A stretch of DNA of 64,000 nt from Scilla litardierei (GCA_030789695.1 CM061141.1:201675600-201739599); one strand, 5' to 3'; shown: positions 12,857 to 24,989, counted from the first letter of the stretch. The notes: generated from the letters alone by a model not told the origin. Translations and numbers: made by a program.

Positions 12857-13442
12857 CAGCTCCAATAGAGTGTACCATCATCACTTGCCACACGTATCGT
12901 CGCCATCTGTGTCACGCCCTGCTGCGTGTCGGTGCGACAAGCCGCGGTATTGAATACCAAGCGTAAATGTATATACCAAACATTTCGCAGGCCACTGCAT
13001 CGCTGAGGAAACACAGGAAATAATAATATGCTCTGAAAGTAACCTCTCATGGCCATCCCACCACTCTCTGGCCTGATGGGTCAACTGACGCCTCACCAAC
13101 TCCACCCAACCGTCTCGGAGAAACCGACACATCGTCATACCCTTATTTGGATCGCGGACGCAGACACAGCGCTCTGAACTCCTCGCAGACGAAGCGCTCG
13201 TAAAAAACGACACCTCGAGGCTATTATGCTTTCCCAAGATGGATCGCGGACCCAGCGCTCTGAACTCCTTGTCCCTGTATGCGATTGTTTGACGTTGTTC
13301 GTCCAGCTACGAGCAGATACAGAAGCGCACCACCATCAGCATGTGTCCCTGTATGCGTTGAAGAAGCATCAGTTATGAACGCAAAAAAGGCATAATTAAG
13401 TAAACATAGGGTATAAAGACTTGCAACTTTATGTTTTCGCAC
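12857..13442 (-). other. Overlapping short ORFs, unrecognised
   Basis: Minus-strand frames of 66, 118 and 72 codons overlap here. The text near 12870-12910 and 13330-13400 is homologous to the zinc-knuckle ORF region at 10250-10330, so this is probably a second decayed copy of the same exon with extra sequence. No domain is recognised. Confidence 0.3.
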
Positions 13443-15457
13443 TGGAATAAAAATAAATCAAGGATACTTCTTCTCAGAAGTATCCCGCCTCTGTAGAACA
13501 TATGAAGGAGAAAATAACATCTTCCAGTATATATACATGTGATGGCTTTAATTTCTTCATCACGTCAATTACCGGTAGTATATTGGACATCTTTGTGTGT
13601 TGAAGACGAAGCAATAATGAACAACGGAATAAATTTAGCATGTTGAATAAAAAATACTGTATAAGTAGAAACAGAAAGAATCAGATAGAATTTTATCATC
13701 AAGAAGTGTAGTGGTTGATGAGGTCTAGTGGGTAGGGATGCCATTTATAAACGAAATTGGCCTGGCCCGTTGATGAGGATGAGACAATAGAGGAGTGATA
13801 TTGAATATACAGATGAGTGAATCTACAACAGATTGTTACCAGACAGATGTTGTTCCCAAGAATGTTTGACCATTGTGGTGCGCGTTCAGCAAAATTGATT
13901 GCCTCTAACAAAATTGCTCAATGCGCAAAACGGGTAAAAATATGGCAGTTGTGCGGGTTGAGCAAATTATTTATGTTTATACAATATTACTCATAATTCC
14001 ATTTAGAGTGATGTTACAAAATAGGACACCATCAAATCCAACAGCGTGACACATAAGTATCATTCACATAGATATATGTTGTCTTATTCTGTAAACAGTA
14101 AGATATATGTTGTCTTATCACGTAAATGTCTTTACACCCATCAATCAACTGACCGTCTGCGCATTATATGTGCTTCAATGTTGATTTATTTATTTGGCAT
14201 GTCAGTCTGAAAATTAATTCTCCCCTGATTTTGTGTTTTTTCTTAATTATTATGATTTTTTATTGAACGTTGGGCGCGCTGAGAAATTATTACTTACGAT
14301 AGTTTTGCTAAACGTGCACGGCTGGTGAAATTTTAGCAGTTGTGCGAGCTGAATTATATTTCCAAAAGATATACCATTTTACACATCGCGCCGAACGGGT
14401 CATATTAAAAAATAAAAGATAAGTATATATATTTGTTATCTTATTCTGTAAACAGTAAGATATGTGTTATCTTTTCACTTATATATCTTTACACCCATAA
14501 ATCAACTGACCGTCTGCGCATTATATTTACTACAATGTTGATTTATTTATTTGGCATGTATGTCTGAACATTAATTCTCCCTCGGTTTTGTGTTTGTTCC
14601 TAATTATTGTGATTTTTTATTGAACGTTGTGCGCGGTGAGAAATTATTTGTTACGACAGTTTTGCTAAACGTGCACGGCTGGGTGAAATTTTAGCAGTTG
14701 TGCGAGCTGAATTATATTTCCAAAAGGTATACCTATTTACACTCCGCACAGAACGGGTCATATTAAACCAATCAAAGATAAGTATATATATTTGCTCAGT
14801 GCTCGCAACGGTCACTACTGTTGGCCGTAGGACGGGATGATTATTTGTGGCCTTGTTGTGGGTAATGGATTCTGTAATACAGTTTTGCTCAGCGCGCACA
14901 ACGGTCATGGCATCTGATGTTTGGTTGCGATGAATTATTGTCGTTTTAATTGCATATAGTTTGGCTCCGTGCGCAAAAAGATCACAATTACGTGCAGTTG
15001 TGTGATCTGAGTAATTATGGATAACCAGATACGGTTATGCTCACAGACCGCACAACGGTCAAACAAATGATGTTACCGTTGTGCACGCTGAGTAATTGTG
15101 TGCAAACGTAAATGTTTTATCACAACATATATCATGACGGTCATAACTTATGCCCGTTGTGCGCGCTGGGTAATTCATATTTAGGTAAAAAGTTTTTTTA
15201 CTTGGTAATTTCAATGTCGGACATTGATTCAAGTAAGCATCAATGTATATATCACATATATCAATTGTGTAATGTCATGCAATTGTATCAAATTAAATGA
15301 CATTGTATTAAGGTCTGAATTCTATCATACTACAACATTTATACGTTATAATGTATATAACACAACAAATTTGAAACTACATTTCGTACATTATGACATA
15401 AAACACCAAAGAATATCTACCCACAATCACTCTTCTCCATCAATGATCAAAACTACA

Positions 15458-16174
15458 TTATAAGACAAGAGAAAGGCTGGTGCCCCAAAGGCCCGTCCAC
15501 CTCAAAAACCTGGAGGTGGTGAAGGAGGAGGAGGTGGTGGTGGTGGTCATGGTGGGGGCAACAGTACGGATGTCTCTAGGAGAGGGCACCAGATTCTCCA
15601 GCTTCTCTTGTAAGTTCAACATTATGAGCATCATAGTGTCGAAGTCTCTACGTAGAAGTGAGATCGCCAGATTGGTGTTAGAGAGATTTTTTTCAATTTC
15701 TCCTAATCTATGAGTAAAGTTCACCGGTTGATGGGAGGAATATGATGGAGAAGATGCGGGACTTACATTGCCTATGAGTATCTCCTTAAGGTGACGTTGT
15801 TCATCGGTAAGTACAGAGACAGAAGTAGTAAGCGTCGCGAGTTTGCTACGGAGGTTGTGCAGAACAGAGTCCTGACAGTGAGACATCCCAACCATAAAGT
15901 GGAGACTGTTACTAATGTCCTCGAGTGGAGCTTTTTCAGTCAAAGATGGAACTGATGAATCTACATGTGTAGGAGGAAACCCAGGAGGAGGCAACATCAC
16001 ATTGTGTTCGCCTTGCGTTGGACCAAGCGAAATCACATCCTGATGCATAGCATCACGAAGAATGGGGATATTGGCCGGGGGAAGGGGATCATCGTGTTCA
16101 GGTGACGTTGAATCATCATCACTTATTCTCCAAGAGTCAGAAGAATCCGACTCACGAGATCGTTTTGGTGGCAT
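15458..16174 (-). CDS. Orphan 238-aa protein, serine-rich N-terminus and coiled-coil-like middle
   Basis: The frame starts at ATG 16174, 112 bases downstream of a strong TATA box (16288-16298). The N-terminus (MPPKRSRESDSSDSW) is basic then acidic and serine-rich, resembling a nuclear-localisation patch. Residues ~20-75 are proline-rich. Residues ~95-200 are helical with heptad-like leucines (LHNLRSKLATLTTSVSVL), suggesting a coiled coil. The tail is rich in threonine and serine; the overlapping +1 frame there encodes a proline run. No family is recognised. It borders the motif-rich region 9646-15457, so it may be an accessory protein or first exon of a DNA transposon. The frame is open and undamaged, unlike its neighbours. 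Confidence 0.55.
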   Translation of the reverse strand: MPPKRSRESDSSDSWRISDDDSTSPEHDDPLPPANIPILRDAMHQDVISLGPTQGEHNVMLPPPGFPPTHVDSSVPSLTEKAPLEDISNSLHFMVGMSHCQDSVLHNLRSKLATLTTSVSVLTDEQRHLKEILIGNVSPASSPSYSSHQPVNFTHRLGEIEKNLSNTNLAISLLRRDFDTMMLIMLNLQEKLENLVPSPRDIRTVAPTMTTTTTSSSFTTSRFLRWTGLWGTSLSLVL

Positions 16175-16287
16175 GACGAAACCCTAGTACGAAATGCGAG
16201 AGTGTTGAGATGAAGAAGAAAACGGAACGACCGACCAAAGGGCAGAGGAATGAAATTTTCCGTAAAAACCCCTGGTCTACTGAATCC

Positions 16288-16298
16288 ATATATATATA
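16288..16298 (-). promoter_or_regulatory. TATA box for the 238-aa ORF
   Basis: TATATATATAT on the minus strand, 114 bases upstream of the ATG. The leader just before the ATG (GGGTTTCGTC) is typical of plant 5' untranslated regions. Confidence 0.55.
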
Positions 16299-16643
16299 CC
16301 GATTGGTTATTTTAATCTCAGCCACAGGATTACATAGGGAAGTGGAACTGACTAAAACGATCTCATCAGACGGCTGGAGTACAGAATCCGTTCAGCTGGC
16401 AAAACATTTGTAAAGAAGGGATTACACGGAAATCGAGGTTCTACTTGACTCATTCCCTACACGTGAACATTGTTGAGAAGAAAGCAAATAGCATTTAAAG
16501 TGTTCTATATTTCGTACCTCCGAAATGAGATTGTCCGATGTGGCGGTTGTACTTTCCATCTTTACGTGGCATACCTATTGTGTCTTGTAACCGATCTATA
16601 AATATCTATTTTATTTGTGGCCACTTCACATTCTTTCCACGTT

Positions 16644-17580
16644 ATTTCCAGCCTTAAGTGTCTTGGCACCCGCTCTTTTACTTCGGGGGCCACCTTTACG
16701 GCAGTAATTCTCTCTAGTGACATGGATTCATGTTGATCTGGCGGGAACTGATATAATGGAGCCGGTGCAAGACACACGTAGTGTGTAAACCACATGAAAA
16801 GTAATTTCCCATGATGTGCCCGTTCTTTCCAGCCTTACATGGCTTGGCACCCAATCTTTTACATCGGGCTCTACCTTTACGTCAGAAATCCTCTCTATTG
16901 ATAGGGAATCATATTTATCAGTCGGCAACTGCTATAATGGAGCCGGTGCAAGACACAGGCGGTGTGTAAACCACATGGAAAGTAAATGCACATGATGTGC
17001 TCGTTCTTTCCAGCCTTACATGGCTTGGCACCCGATCTTTTACATCGGGCTCCACCTTTACGGCAGTAATCCTCGCTATTGACAGGGAATCATGTTTATC
17101 AGGCGGCAACTGATATAATGGATCTGGTGCAAGGCCCAAGCGGTGTGTAACCCACATGGAACATAAATGCCCATGCGGTGCTCTTTCTTTCCAGCCTTAC
17201 GTGGCTAGGCACCCGATCTTTGACATCGGGCTCCACCTTTACGGCAGTAATCGTCTCTATTGACAGGGAATCATGTTTATCAGTCGGCAACTGATATAAT
17301 GGATCCGGTGCAAGACACAGGTGGTGTGTAAACCATATGACGATAGTAAATGCCCATGATGTGCCCTTTCTTTCCAGCCTTATATGGCTTGCACCCGATC
17401 TTTTACATCGGGCTCCACCTTTACGGCAGAAATCCTCTCTATTGACATGAAATCATGTTTATCGGTTGGCAACTGCTATAATGGAGCCGGTACAAGACAC
17501 AAGCGATGTGTAAACCACATGGAAGTAAATGCCCATGATGTTCCCGTTCTTTCCAGCCTTACGTGGCTTGGCACCCGATC
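16644..17580. repeat. 181/183-bp tandem satellite, left block (about 5 units)
   Basis: Successive units, tracked by TTCCAGCCTTAC, start near 16827, 17008, 17189 and 17371, giving a period of 181-182. The leftmost unit is the most diverged, as expected at an array edge. The block ends at 17580 where solo LTR C was inserted; the array resumes at 20765. Confidence 0.92.
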
Positions 17581-18181
17581 TGTAACGGCCACTTCTGGTC
17601 GTACGTATTCTGTGCGTAGGTTGTTTCGTGTGCGTATTTCCGTATTGATTTTATTATTGTAATTCCGTAGTTCCGACGCGTGATCGGACCACGTACTCAC
17701 GATCCTCTCGGAGGCGCGATCGCTCTGGTATTTTATTTGTAATTTTTGGATGTCCAAGGGCGAAATTGTATATCTGATTATTTTATCACTATTATATTTA
17801 AATACTTCTATCTTCATATTCAAAATTTTTAGAATCTGAAGGTGCAATACGATTTTGAGATCAAGACCCATAATCATAACTAATTAATTCTTTTAAAACA
17901 AAAACTTTAACTTTTGTTTAAAACTTTAACTATTTAATATTATAATGTAACAGTTAACACCTTCTTAGTTGTAACATTCTTTTTAGTTCATTTTTTAGGG
18001 CTAATAATGAGCCTAGGGTTTTTGGGCGTACTGTCAACCTCCTAACATATCCTTATAAACCCTATATATACAAGATGAGAACAAATCATAACTTATCCCA
18101 CTAAATCCCCCAACCACTCCCCCTAAACCGTACCCTATCTCCCCACTTCCCCACTCTCCTCTCACGTGAAGCCCTCTACCC

Positions 18182-18200
18182 TATTTAAATATATATATAT
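18182..18200 (+). promoter_or_regulatory. TATA box of solo LTR C
   Basis: TATTTAAATATATATATAT lies about 600 bases into the LTR. B and A have matching boxes (TATTTAAACC at 25441, TATTTATATTA at 27508), so about 2-2.5 kb of each LTR lies downstream and would be in the transcript. Confidence 0.65.
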
Positions 18201-19633
18201 TAAAACCCTTAGGGCTTTCTTTTCATTCAACCTACATCACAGACCACCGCCCCTATCCTCCAATTTATTTCTCCACGCAAACCAGCGGCGCCAGCTTCTT
18301 CACCCTCGCACGCGCACAACAAACACCGGCGATTCCTCAATTGCCCAGCAACCCACGCGCCTCCTCCCCTCCACACGCAGCCTCCCCCCCTTCTCTTCCA
18401 GGCGGCGCAACCCCCGAGGCCGCAAACCGCCTGTACCTCCACTCTTTCCCCTCGCGACTACCTTCCGGCCATCGCTTCCACGCACGAATCAACTCCAGGC
18501 CGCCTGTTTCATCTTCTCCGTAGCCCGATAGCCGCACAACACTCTCCGGCCATTCCCAGCACCGCGCCTTCCTCACCCCGACGAGTCGTCGCCGCTGCCG
18601 CTCCAACTGCGAGCACACGCCGAGGCGCCTTAACATGTAAGCCTCTGTCTTTTTCATTGGAATAAATATTATAGATGATAGCAATATGAAGGGGAATGGC
18701 ATATGTGTACCCATGCATGCAAAGCTTATAAAATGAGTTAAAAATTAGTTATAGGTTATGAACCGTATACTCCAACCTTGCATGCTCAAGTCTTCTGTAT
18801 GCTGGCATCTAAGATGTTTTAAATTAGTGGAATAAGGGAGAATTGATAGTTTGAACATGAGAGTTGATAAGAGACCATGCACCTCAATCATTGAACTAGA
18901 TGGGTATAACGTAAGGAACAAGGAGATGTAATCACTAACCAGGATCATCATCTCATTGTGGGTTGGCTCTTTTGCCCATGCTTGGCCTTTCCATTCACGT
19001 GCACCAAACGGATGACATGAAACTTTGAGTGTGGGGAGTTTTCTTCTCAGTATCGAGCCGCCCACCTTAATTAATCATCAGTACTCACTCAGTCCTCTGA
19101 GTCCTTCACATTCAATTCCTCAAACATATTCATGCTAGGACTAGGAGTTGCTAGTGCTGATTGCTGGTATCTGCGGTGACTGTAGAAGATAATTGTTTAA
19201 AGGCTAGCTACGTATCTATGAGTTAACTTGTAACTAGATTGTTAGTATTTTAGTTTATATAAAATTTTATGTCAACCTATAATATCGGAAATTATATTAG
19301 TTAGTTCACAGATGCATAATACTAATTAGCCTAGTTATTAGTTCCTATATGACAATGACTTATATATGAGACCATATCGCAAATGAGTTATTTTTGGTAA
19401 TTTTATATGTTATAACAGCACATGTCCTAAGTTAAATACTTATACGGTAATATTTGATGATGAATGATATGACATGAACATCCCTAGGTTAGAGAACCTA
19501 ATAAAATGACTTATTATTTAAATATGTTGGAGTGAGACTAATTCAGATATATTTAATCGAAACAGAGAATCGGTCGTACCCTACCAATCGCGCATTCCGT
19601 ACGGATCCACGTCAACCGATATCACCGGGAGCA

Positions 19634-19771
19634 GGCAAGTGAAACTTGCCAACTTTTCTTTAGGCCATGTCTTTAGGCCAATTCCTCGTACTAGCGTGAA
19701 AGAGACTAGATCGTGAAATGATAGCGATCTAGGCGCAACTTTGTGATCTAGCTTGACAACAAAGCTAGATC
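19634..19771 (+). promoter_or_regulatory. Three conserved hairpins in LTR C leader
   Basis: Hairpin 1: GGCAAGT (19634-19640), GAA, ACTTGCC (19644-19650). Hairpin 2: CTAGATCG (19706-19713), loop TGAAATGATAG, CGATCTAG (19725-19732). Hairpin 3: GATCTAGCTT (19745-19754), loop GACAACA, AAGCTAGATC (19762-19771). All stems are perfect. The loops of 2 and 3 recur in B and A with different but still complementary stems. Confidence 0.8.
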
Positions 19772-20294
19772 CGACACCTTACCATATCATTTATGCATTG
19801 ATATCTGTCATGTTTAAATTTCTTAACTGTACGCATTTGAATTTGTAACTGCCATGCATTGCATCATACATGTCATCCTAGTTAAACTTGCATCGTAGCA
19901 CACGCTACACTACTTGTACAATCCATGTTTCCGTGTTACCGGCTAGGCACCCGTTATGCGGGCATAACCCTACGCCATCCGTGTTAAAAACACTTCCTGG
20001 CTCGTGATCCAGAAGCGAGCATTCCGTGTTCGGGGGTAATGCCCTGGCTCGACACACGTGGAGGGGTAGGGATAAACGGTCACTTGAGTGTAAGAGTTGG
20101 CCCGTACAGCCACTCTAGCCAAAGGACGGAATCTCTGTGCATGACGTGATTACAATTCCAGTACTTGTCTTTTACTTGCTTACTTGCCATGCCATGTTTA
20201 TTATTATTTCATAAACCATGTCATACATTACTTTAGAACTGCTAGGTTGCTTTACTTTTATAGTTTCCTTGCACAAGTCTTTTTAGACTTGCTG

Positions 20295-20326
20295 ACATGT
20301 GCCCCTTCTCTTTGGGTGACGCATGT
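20295..20326 (+). promoter_or_regulatory. Fourth hairpin, enclosing the ATG of the short ORF (LTR C)
   Basis: ACATGTG (20295-20301) pairs with CGCATGT (20320-20326), including one G-U wobble at RNA level. The ATG of the acidic short ORF (20323) is inside the 3' arm. B has the same arrangement with a fully Watson-Crick stem. Confidence 0.6.
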
Positions 20327-20430
20327 TAGTTGCTGAGCCAGAGATAGTTGCGGAGAGTGACGAGTTCGTGGAGTTCGGGCCCGAACCCGTTGGTGACGTG
20401 GAGTACGAGGACACTGGTGATCAATCTTAG
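20323..20430 (+). CDS. Short acidic ORF in LTR C (35 aa)
   Basis: Encodes 35 residues starting MLVAEPE and ending EDTGDQS, with about twelve Asp/Glu residues and no lysine or arginine. B has an ORF of identical length at 26701-26808 starting MLDPEPE and ending DTGDQS; A has a relative ending KDDQS. Conservation of the C-terminus, acidity and stop position across diverged LTRs suggests the peptide or the last exon of a longer product is retained. No known family is recognised. The stop lies about 330 bases before the LTR end. Confidence 0.5.
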   Translation: MLVAEPEIVAESDEFVEFGPEPVGDVEYEDTGDQS

Positions 20431-20764
20431 AGATCTTTCGTACTCTTCTTTTGTTAGCTGTGGTTGTCGGTGAGTAGCACCGTTTTGTTAGATTCTGTTG
20501 GCCATGCTAGGCCTTTCGCTTTTGACTCTTTTGTTGCCTGGTGGCATTTCTGGTTGTTGGACTTTTTGTTGGACTATGAGTTGAAATAATGTTATATTAT
20601 TGTCTCTCTTTTTCCTATTATTGTTATTGTTGTTCTGAGTCACATTACAGGGACCTGCTACTTCGTTCTATTTGACGCTTATCGGACTTGCGGCTTTGCA
20701 GCTTCAAGTCCGTGCGGACCTTCTCATGCTTCGCCTCCATGTTATTGGGAAGCGGGGCGTGACA

Positions 20765-23700
20765 TGATCTTTTACATCAGGCTCCACCTTTACGGCAGTA
20801 CTCCTCTCTATTGACAGGGAATCATGTTTATCAGGTGGCAATCGATATAATGGATCCGATGCAAGGCCCAAGCGGCGTGTAACCCACATGGAACGTAAAT
20901 TCCCATGCGGTGCCCTTGCTTTCCAGTCGTACGTGGCTTGGCACCCGATATTTAACATCGAGCTCCACCTTTACGGCAGTAATTCTCTCTATTGACAGTG
21001 ATTCATGTTTATCAGGCATGAACTGATATAATGGATCCGGTGCATGGCACAAGCAGTGTGTAAACCATATGACGATAGTAAATGCCCATGATGTGCCCGT
21101 CCTTTCCAGCCTTACGTGGCTTGGCACCCGATCTTTGACATCGGGCTCCACCTTTAAGGCAGTAATTCTCTCTATTGACAGCGATTCATGTTTAGCAGGC
21201 GGGAACTGATATAATGGATCCAGGGCAAGTCACAAGCGGTGTGTAAACCACTTGACGATAGTAAATTCCCATGATGTGTCCTTTATTTCCAGCCTTACGT
21301 GGCTTGGCGCCCGATCTTTTACATCGGGCTCCACTTTTACGGTAGTAATCCTCTCTATTGACAGGGAATCATTTTTACCAGTCGAGAACTGCTATAATGG
21401 AGCCGGTGCAAGACATAAGCGATGTGTAAACCATATGGAAAGTAAATGCCATTGATGTGCCCGTTCTTTTCAGCCTTACGTGGCTTTGCACCCGATCTTT
21501 TACATCGGGCTCCACCTTTACGGTAGTAATCCTCTCTAATGACAGGGAATCATGTTTATCAGGCGGCAACCGATATAATGGATCCGGTGCAAGGCCCAAG
21601 TGGTGTGTAACCCACATGGAACGTAAATGCCCATGCGGTGCCCTTTCTTTCCAGCCTTACATGGCTTGGCACCCGATCTTTGACATCAGGCTCCACCTTT
21701 ACGGCAGTAATTCTCTCTATTGACAGGTATTCATGTTTATCAGGCAGGAACTGATATAATGGATCCGGTGCAAGACACAAGCGGTGTGTAAACCACATGA
21801 CGATTGTAAATGCCCATGATGTGCCTGTTCTTTCTAGCCTTACGTGGCTTGGCACCCGATCTTTTACATCGAGCTCCACCTTTACGGCAGTAATTCTCTC
21901 TATTGACAGGGATTCATATTTATCAGTCGGGAACTGATATAATGGATCTGGTGTGTGTAAACCACATGACGATAGTGAATCCCATGATGTGCCCATTCTT
22001 TAAAGCCTTACGTGGTTTGGCACCCGATCTTTTACATCGGGCTCCACCTTTACGTCAGTAATCCTCTCTATTGACAGGGAATCATGTTTATCAGTCGGTA
22101 ACTGCTATAATGGAGCCGGTGCCAGACACAAGCGGTGTGTAAACCACATGGAAAGTAAATGCCCATGATGTGCCCGTTCTTTCCAGCCATACATGGCATG
22201 ACACCTGATCTTTTGCATAAGGCTCCACCTTTACGGCATTAATCCTCTCTATTGACAGGGAATCATGTTTATCAGGCGGTAATTGATATAATGGATCCGT
22301 TGCAAAGCCCAAGCGGTGTGTAACCCACATGGAATGTAAATGCCCATGTGTTGCCCTTTCTTTCCAGCCTTATGTAGCTTGGCACCCGATCTTTGACATC
22401 GGGCTCCACCTTTACAGCAGTAATTCTCTCTATTGACTTGGATTCATGTTTATCAGGCGGGAACTGATATAATGGATCCGGTGCAAGACACAAGCGGTGT
22501 GTAAACCACATGACGATAGTAAATGCCCATGCAGTGCCCTTTCTTTCCAGCCTTACGTGGCTAGGCACCCGATCTTTTACATCGGGCTCCACCTTTACGG
22601 CAGTAATCCTCTCTATTGACATGTATTCATGTTTATCAGTCGGCTACTGATATGATGGATCCGGTCCAAGACACAAGCAGTGTGTAAACCACATGACGAT
22701 ACAAAATGCCAATGAAGTGCCCTTTCTTTCCAGCCTTACATGTCTTGCACCCGATCTTTTACATCGGGCTCCACATTTACGGCAGTAATCCACTGTATTG
22801 ACAGGGAATCTTGTTTATCAGTCGGCAACTACTATAATGGAGCAGGTGCAAGACACAAGCGATTAGTAAACCACATGGAAAGTAAATGCCCATGATGTGC
22901 CTGTTCTTTCCAGCCTCACGTGGCTTTGCACCCGATCTTTTACATCGGGCTTCACCTTTACGGCTGTAATCATCTCTATTGACCGGGAATCAAGTTTATC
23001 AGGCGGCAACCGATATAATGGATCCGGTGCATGGCCCAAGCGGTGTGTAACACACATGGAATGTAAATGCCCATGTGGTGCCCTTTCTTTCCAGCCTTAC
23101 ATGGCTTGGCACCCGATATTTAACATCGAGCTCCACCTTTACGGCAGTAATTCTCTCTATTGACAGGGATTCATGTTTATCAGGCGGGAACTGATATAAT
23201 GGATCCGGTGCATGACACAAGTGGTGTGTAAACCACATGACGATAGTAAATGCCCATTATGTGCCCGTTCTTTACAGCCTTACATGGCTTGGCACCCGAT
23301 CTTTGACATCGGGCTCCACCTATATGGCAGTAATTCTCTATATTGACAGAGATTCATGTCTATCAGGCGAAAAATGATATAATGGATCCGGTGCAAGACA
23401 CAAGCGGTGTGTAAACCACATGAAGATAGTAAATGCCCATGATGTGCCCTTTCTTTCCAGCCTTACGTGGCTTGGCACCTGATCTTTTATATCGGGCTCC
23501 ACCTTTACGACAGTAATCCTCTCTATTGACAAAGAATCATGTTATTAGTCAGCAACTGCTATAATGGAGCCGGTGCAAGACACAAGTGGTGTGTAAACCA
23601 CTTGGAAAGTAAATGCCATTGATGTGCCTGTTCTTTTCAGCCTTACGTGGCTTGGCACCCGATCGTTTACATCGGGCTCCACCTTTACGGCAGTAATACT

Positions 23701-24707
23701 CTCTATTGACAGTGAATCATGTTTATCAAGCGACAACCGATATAATGGATCCGGTGCAAGGCCCAAGCAGTGTGTAACCCACATGGAACATAAATGCCCA
23801 TGCGGTGCCCTTTGTTTCCAGCCTTACGTGGCTTGGCACCCGATCTCTGACATCAGGCTCCACCTTTACGGCAGTAATTCTCTCTATTGACAGGGATGAA
23901 TGTTTATCAGGTGGGAACTGATATAATGGATCCAGTAAAAGACACAAGCGGTGTGTAAACCACATGACGATAGTAAATGCCCTTGATGTGCCCGTTCTTT
24001 CCAGGCTTACGTGGCTTGGCACCCGATCTTTTACATCGTGCTCCACCTTTACGGCAGTAATTCTCTCTATTGACATGGATTCATGTTTATCAAACAGGAA
24101 CTGATATAATGGATCCGATGCAAGACACAAGCGGTGTGTAAACCACATGACGATAGTGAATGCCTATGATGTGCCCGTTCTTTCCAGCCTTACGTGGCTT
24201 GCCACCCGATCTTTTACATCAGGCTCCACCTTTACGGCAGTAATCCTCTCTATTGACAGAGAATCATGTTTATCAGTCGGCAACTGCTATAATAGAGGCG
24301 GTGCAAAACACAAGCGGTGTGTAAACCACATGGAAAGTAAATGCCCATGATGTGCCCGTTCGTTCCAGCCTTACGGTTCTTGGGACCCGATCTTTTACAT
24401 TGGGCTCCACCTTAACGGCAGTAATCCTCTCTATTGACAGGGAATCATGTTTATCAGGCGGCAACTGATATAATAGATCCGGTGCATGACACAAGCAGTG
24501 TGTAACCCACATGGAATGTAAATGCCCATGTGGTGCCCTTTCTTTCCACCCTTACGTGGCTTGGCACCCGATCATTGACATTGGGCTCCACCTTTACGGT
24601 AGTAATTCTCTCTATTGACATGGATTCATGTTTATCAGGCGGGACCAGATATAATGGATTCGGTGCAAGACACAAGTGGTGTGTAAACCACATGACGATA
24701 GTAAATA
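20765..24707. repeat. 181/183-bp tandem satellite, right block (about 22 units)
   Basis: Unit starts near 20921, 21104, 21287, 21468, 21649 and 21832 give spacings of 183, 183, 181, 181, 183. The two lengths differ by two bases: 183-bp units read CATGACGATAGTAAATG and 181-bp units read CATGGAAAGTAAATG. On the minus strand most units are open over about 60 codons (core SIERITAVKVEPDVKDRVPS), and 183-bp units keep the frame into the next unit. Element B interrupts the array at 24708. Confidence 0.93.
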
Positions 24708-24989
24708 TGTAACGACTGGTTTTCATGTATTAGGATTAATTATATTATATATAAATGTTTTGGTGGATTTTCTCCTTATGCGTTGTTTTCGTCTCCGTAG
24801 CTTTCACTTTCGATCGTTTCGTCGTGATTTTCTTGCTTCTTCCTTAGAATCATTGGTCTTGGAGTAAGTCATTTGTGACAGGCTTCATATCGGTCATATC
24901 GTATTGTTAGATCAAGCCTAGGAGTCTTAGGAATCGATCCCGGAGCTTCGCGCTCCATTTCGGAACTTTCTGTGCACGTTAGCCGGTAC

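Larger units (their letters stand above)
9950..15180. repeat. Dispersed ~20-bp motif, consensus near TTGCTCAACGCGCACAACGG
   Basis: About 25 degenerate copies occur in both orientations. Forward examples lie near 9953, 11424, 12020, 12382, 14885 and 15037. Inverted examples (GTTGTGCGCGCTGAG type) lie near 12495, 13950, 14270, 14625 and 15155. They are concentrated at 11990-12510 and 14230-15180. Such density recalls transposase-binding motifs in the subterminal regions of CACTA-type transposons, but no termini were seen, so the link is only an analogy. Confidence 0.65.
9646..15457. repeat. Region of diverged, repeated non-coding modules
   Basis: No intact gene is recognisable here. One module (starting GTAGTGGTTGATGAGGTC or similar) recurs at about 9722-9990, 10810-11110 and 13705-13937. 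Another, containing CATCACGTCAATT, recurs at about 10600-10740 and 13500-13620. A 3'-side segment starting GTCGGACATTGATTCAAG recurs at about 12555-12700 and 15215-15370. The modules keep the same order, as if a unit of 1-3 kb had duplicated and decayed. This fits an old DNA transposon or a decayed gene family on the minus strand. No terminal inverted repeats were identified. Confidence 0.6.
17581..20764 (+). repeat. Solo LTR C of a chromovirus-like element (3.18 kb)
   Basis: Starts TGTAACGGCC and ends GGGGCGTGACA, the same termini as the LTRs of A and B. It is flanked by CGATC (17576-17580) and TGATC (20765-20769), a 5-bp duplication with one mismatch inside satellite sequence. No internal region remains, so it is a recombination product of a full element. 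Its 3' half aligns by segments with B and, less closely, with A: three hairpins, a short acidic ORF, then a GCTTCGCCTCC-type end. The ORFs at 18166-18714 lie in its leader and have no recognised domain. Confidence 0.88.

Noticed and set aside
9950..15180. Short motif array as CRISPR or origin iterons
   Set aside because: Motif is degenerate, irregularly spaced and in both orientations in plant nuclear DNA.
18166..18714. ORFs of 121-125 codons in solo LTR C as a host gene
   Set aside because: They lie in the LTR leader just after its TATA box, overlap on both strands and show no domain; B and A have no equivalent protein.
20831..24148. Multiple ORFs of 60-145 codons in the satellite, taken as separate genes
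   Set aside because: All are tandem copies of one 181/183-bp unit; treated as a satellite, with the coding-like frame reported as a finding.
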